6,419 nucleotides of DNA, taken from NCBI GenBank assembly GCA_028281485.1, contig JANQJT010000097.1:1-6419 (forward strand), in the 5' to 3' direction. The position numbers were made by a program, and so were the translations under genes. Shown in pieces: positions 5,312 through 6,419 of the stretch. This stretch comes from Phycisphaeraceae bacterium. GTDB taxonomy: Bacteria > Planctomycetota > Phycisphaerae > Phycisphaerales > Zrk34. Each line of letters starts with the position of its first letter. Position 1 is the stretch's first letter. Below the pieces are notes generated by a model. That model searched no databases. It saw only the letters and a list, made by a program, of their open reading frames with translations, and had not been told where the DNA came from.

Positions 5312-6419
5312 GCCGGCCGTGACGTGGAGCACCTCGTCCACACTCGTCAGACCCGCCTTGACCTTCTCCAACCCGTCGCGCCGAAGCGTCACGTAGCCTT
5401 CTTGAATCGCCCGCTCACGCAAAGCCTGCAAGCCCTCGCCGCGCGCGATCATGTCCAGCAGCGTGTCCGAAGGCACAAACAACTCATAGATACCCACGCG
5501 ACCGCTGTAACCGGTGTTGCGACACTTCGAACACCCCGCGCCGTGGTAGAACGTGTCAACCGGGCCGACCTCGCGCTCCACGATCTTCCGCACCTTGCTC
5601 GAAACCTCGATCGGCTCCTTGCAGTTCTTACAGATCTTGCGCACCAGGCGCTGGGCCAGCACACCGCGCAGCGACGCCGCGACGAGGTACGGCTCCACGC
5701 CGATGTTGTACAGACGCGTCACCGCGCTGGGCGCATCGTTGGTGTGCAGCGTCGAGAGCACGACGTGACCGGTCAGCGCCGCCTGCGTGGCGATCTTGGC
5801 CGTGTCCGTGTCACGGATCTCACCGAGCATGATGATGTCCGGGTCCTGGCGCAGCAGCGATCGCAACGCCGAGCTGAACGTAAAGCCCGCCCGCTCGTTG
5901 GTCTGGAACTGGTTCACGCCGCCCAGATTGAACTCGACGGGGTCTTCCACCGTGCAGATGTTGACGTCCTCGGTGTTCAGCTCCGCCAGCATCGAGTAAA
6001 GCGAGGTGCTCTTGCCCGAACCGGTCGGGCCGGTCACCAGGATGATGCCGTTGGGCGAGTGGATCACCTCCTTGAAGCTCTGGAGCATGTCGTAGCTGAA
6101 GCCCAGCTTCTCCAGGGACACAAGGATGTTGTTGTTGTCGATGATGCGGATCACGACCTTCTCGCCCTGCTTACCGGGGCAGGTGCTCACGCGCAGGTCG
6201 ATGGGCCGACCGTCGAGCATGACGTGAATGCCGCCGTCCTGTGGAACGCGACGCTCGGAGATATCCAGCTGCGCCATGATCTTGATGCGGCTGACCACCG
6301 CCGCGTGCATCTGGTACGGCGGGCTGATCTTCTCGAACAGCTTGCCGTCCACGCGGTAGCGCACGCGCAGGCGGTTGTCGTCGGGTTCGATGTGGATATC
6401 GCTGGCGCCGTCGTGTACC
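5309..6419 (-). CDS. Type II secretion / type IV pilus assembly ATPase, GspE/PilB family (5' end missing)
   Basis: Cytoplasmic hexameric ATPase that powers pilus or pseudopilus assembly. The frame is open to the right edge, and 369 residues are visible. They begin inside the family motif GASDIHIEP (visible residues 4-12) and run on to RVRYRVDG, so the N-terminal domain lies outside the window. The GTG at 6362-6364 is an internal Val, not a start. In order: Walker A GPTGSGKST (130-138); Asp box TVEDPVEF (156-163); Walker B DIIMLGEIRD (194-203) with Glu200; His box TGHVVLSTLHTND (216-228) with His218 and His225. A tetracysteine zinc site, C263/C266 and C296/C299, follows. That zinc site marks GspE/PilB assembly ATPases and argues against the retraction ATPase PilT. 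All visible catalytic motifs are intact. It is followed at once by its GspF/PilC partner, with the stop codon inside that gene's ribosome binding site. Whether it serves secretion or pili cannot be decided here. Confidence 0.96.
   Translation of the reverse strand, partial: VHDGASDIHIEPDDNRLRVRYRVDGKLFEKISPPYQMHAAVVSRIKIMAQLDISERRVPQDGGIHVMLDGRPIDLRVSTCPGKQGEKVVIRIIDNNNILVSLEKLGFSYDMLQSFKEVIHSPNGIILVTGPTGSGKSTSLYSMLAELNTEDVNICTVEDPVEFNLGGVNQFQTNERAGFTFSSALRSLLRQDPDIIMLGEIRDTDTAKIATQAALTGHVVLSTLHTNDAPSAVTRLYNIGVEPYLVAASLRGVLAQRLVRKICKNCKEPIEVSSKVRKIVEREVGPVDTFYHGAGCSKCRNTGYSGRVGIYELFVPSDTLLDMIARGEGLQALRERAIQEGYVTLRRDGLEKVKAGLTSVDEVLHVTAG

Noticed and set aside
4383..5312. Plus-strand frame (309 codons) antisense to the GspF/PilC gene
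   Set aside because: The product is dominated by His, Arg and Gln with no domain; the opposite strand encodes a clear full-length GspF/PilC protein.
6362..6364. GTG as the start codon of the GspE/PilB ATPase
   Set aside because: The frame continues to the window edge and encodes the conserved GASDIHIEP motif directly upstream, so this GTG is an internal valine.

Overview
The window is GC-rich chromosomal DNA with strongly C/G-ending codons. The best guess for the host is a planctomycete-type bacterium, perhaps of the Phycisphaerae. The main pointer is the long (130-residue) acyl carrier protein (ACP) encoded beside a short FabZ-like dehydratase. As far as I recall, that ACP form is typical of Planctomycetes, but this is an inference I could not check by search. 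There is no mobile element, CRISPR array, tRNA or rRNA. This is a housekeeping region.

Left block, minus strand, bases 1-862: a small fatty-acid or polyketide-type cluster reading leftwards. It holds a FabZ-family 3-hydroxyacyl-ACP dehydratase (482-862), an extended ACP (38-430), and the first codons of a further gene (start codon at 6-8, good Shine-Dalgarno) that runs off the left edge. The dehydratase would act on acyl chains carried on the ACP. By analogy with similar clusters, the missing gene may be a beta-ketoacyl-ACP synthase, but only two codons are visible.

Middle, plus strand, 1037-3961: a complete uvrA encoding the damage-recognition ATPase of nucleotide excision repair. It diverges from the dehydratase across a 174-base spacer. 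The spacer holds a candidate promoter for the fatty-acid genes, a 7-base-arm inverted repeat and a 10-base palindrome next to the uvrA ribosome binding site.

Right block, minus strand, 4068-6419: a pair of type IV pilus / type II secretion genes. A GspE/PilB-family assembly ATPase is cut at its 5' end by the right edge. It is followed by a complete GspF/PilC-family inner-membrane platform protein. The ATPase stop codon lies inside the Shine-Dalgarno of the platform gene, so the two are very likely cotranscribed and translationally coupled. uvrA and this operon converge on a 106-base spacer with two hairpins that probably end transcription from both sides.

I found no convincing undescribed system. 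The points most worth checking are the extended ACP, the altered zinc-binding sites of UvrA and the inverted repeat upstream of uvrA.
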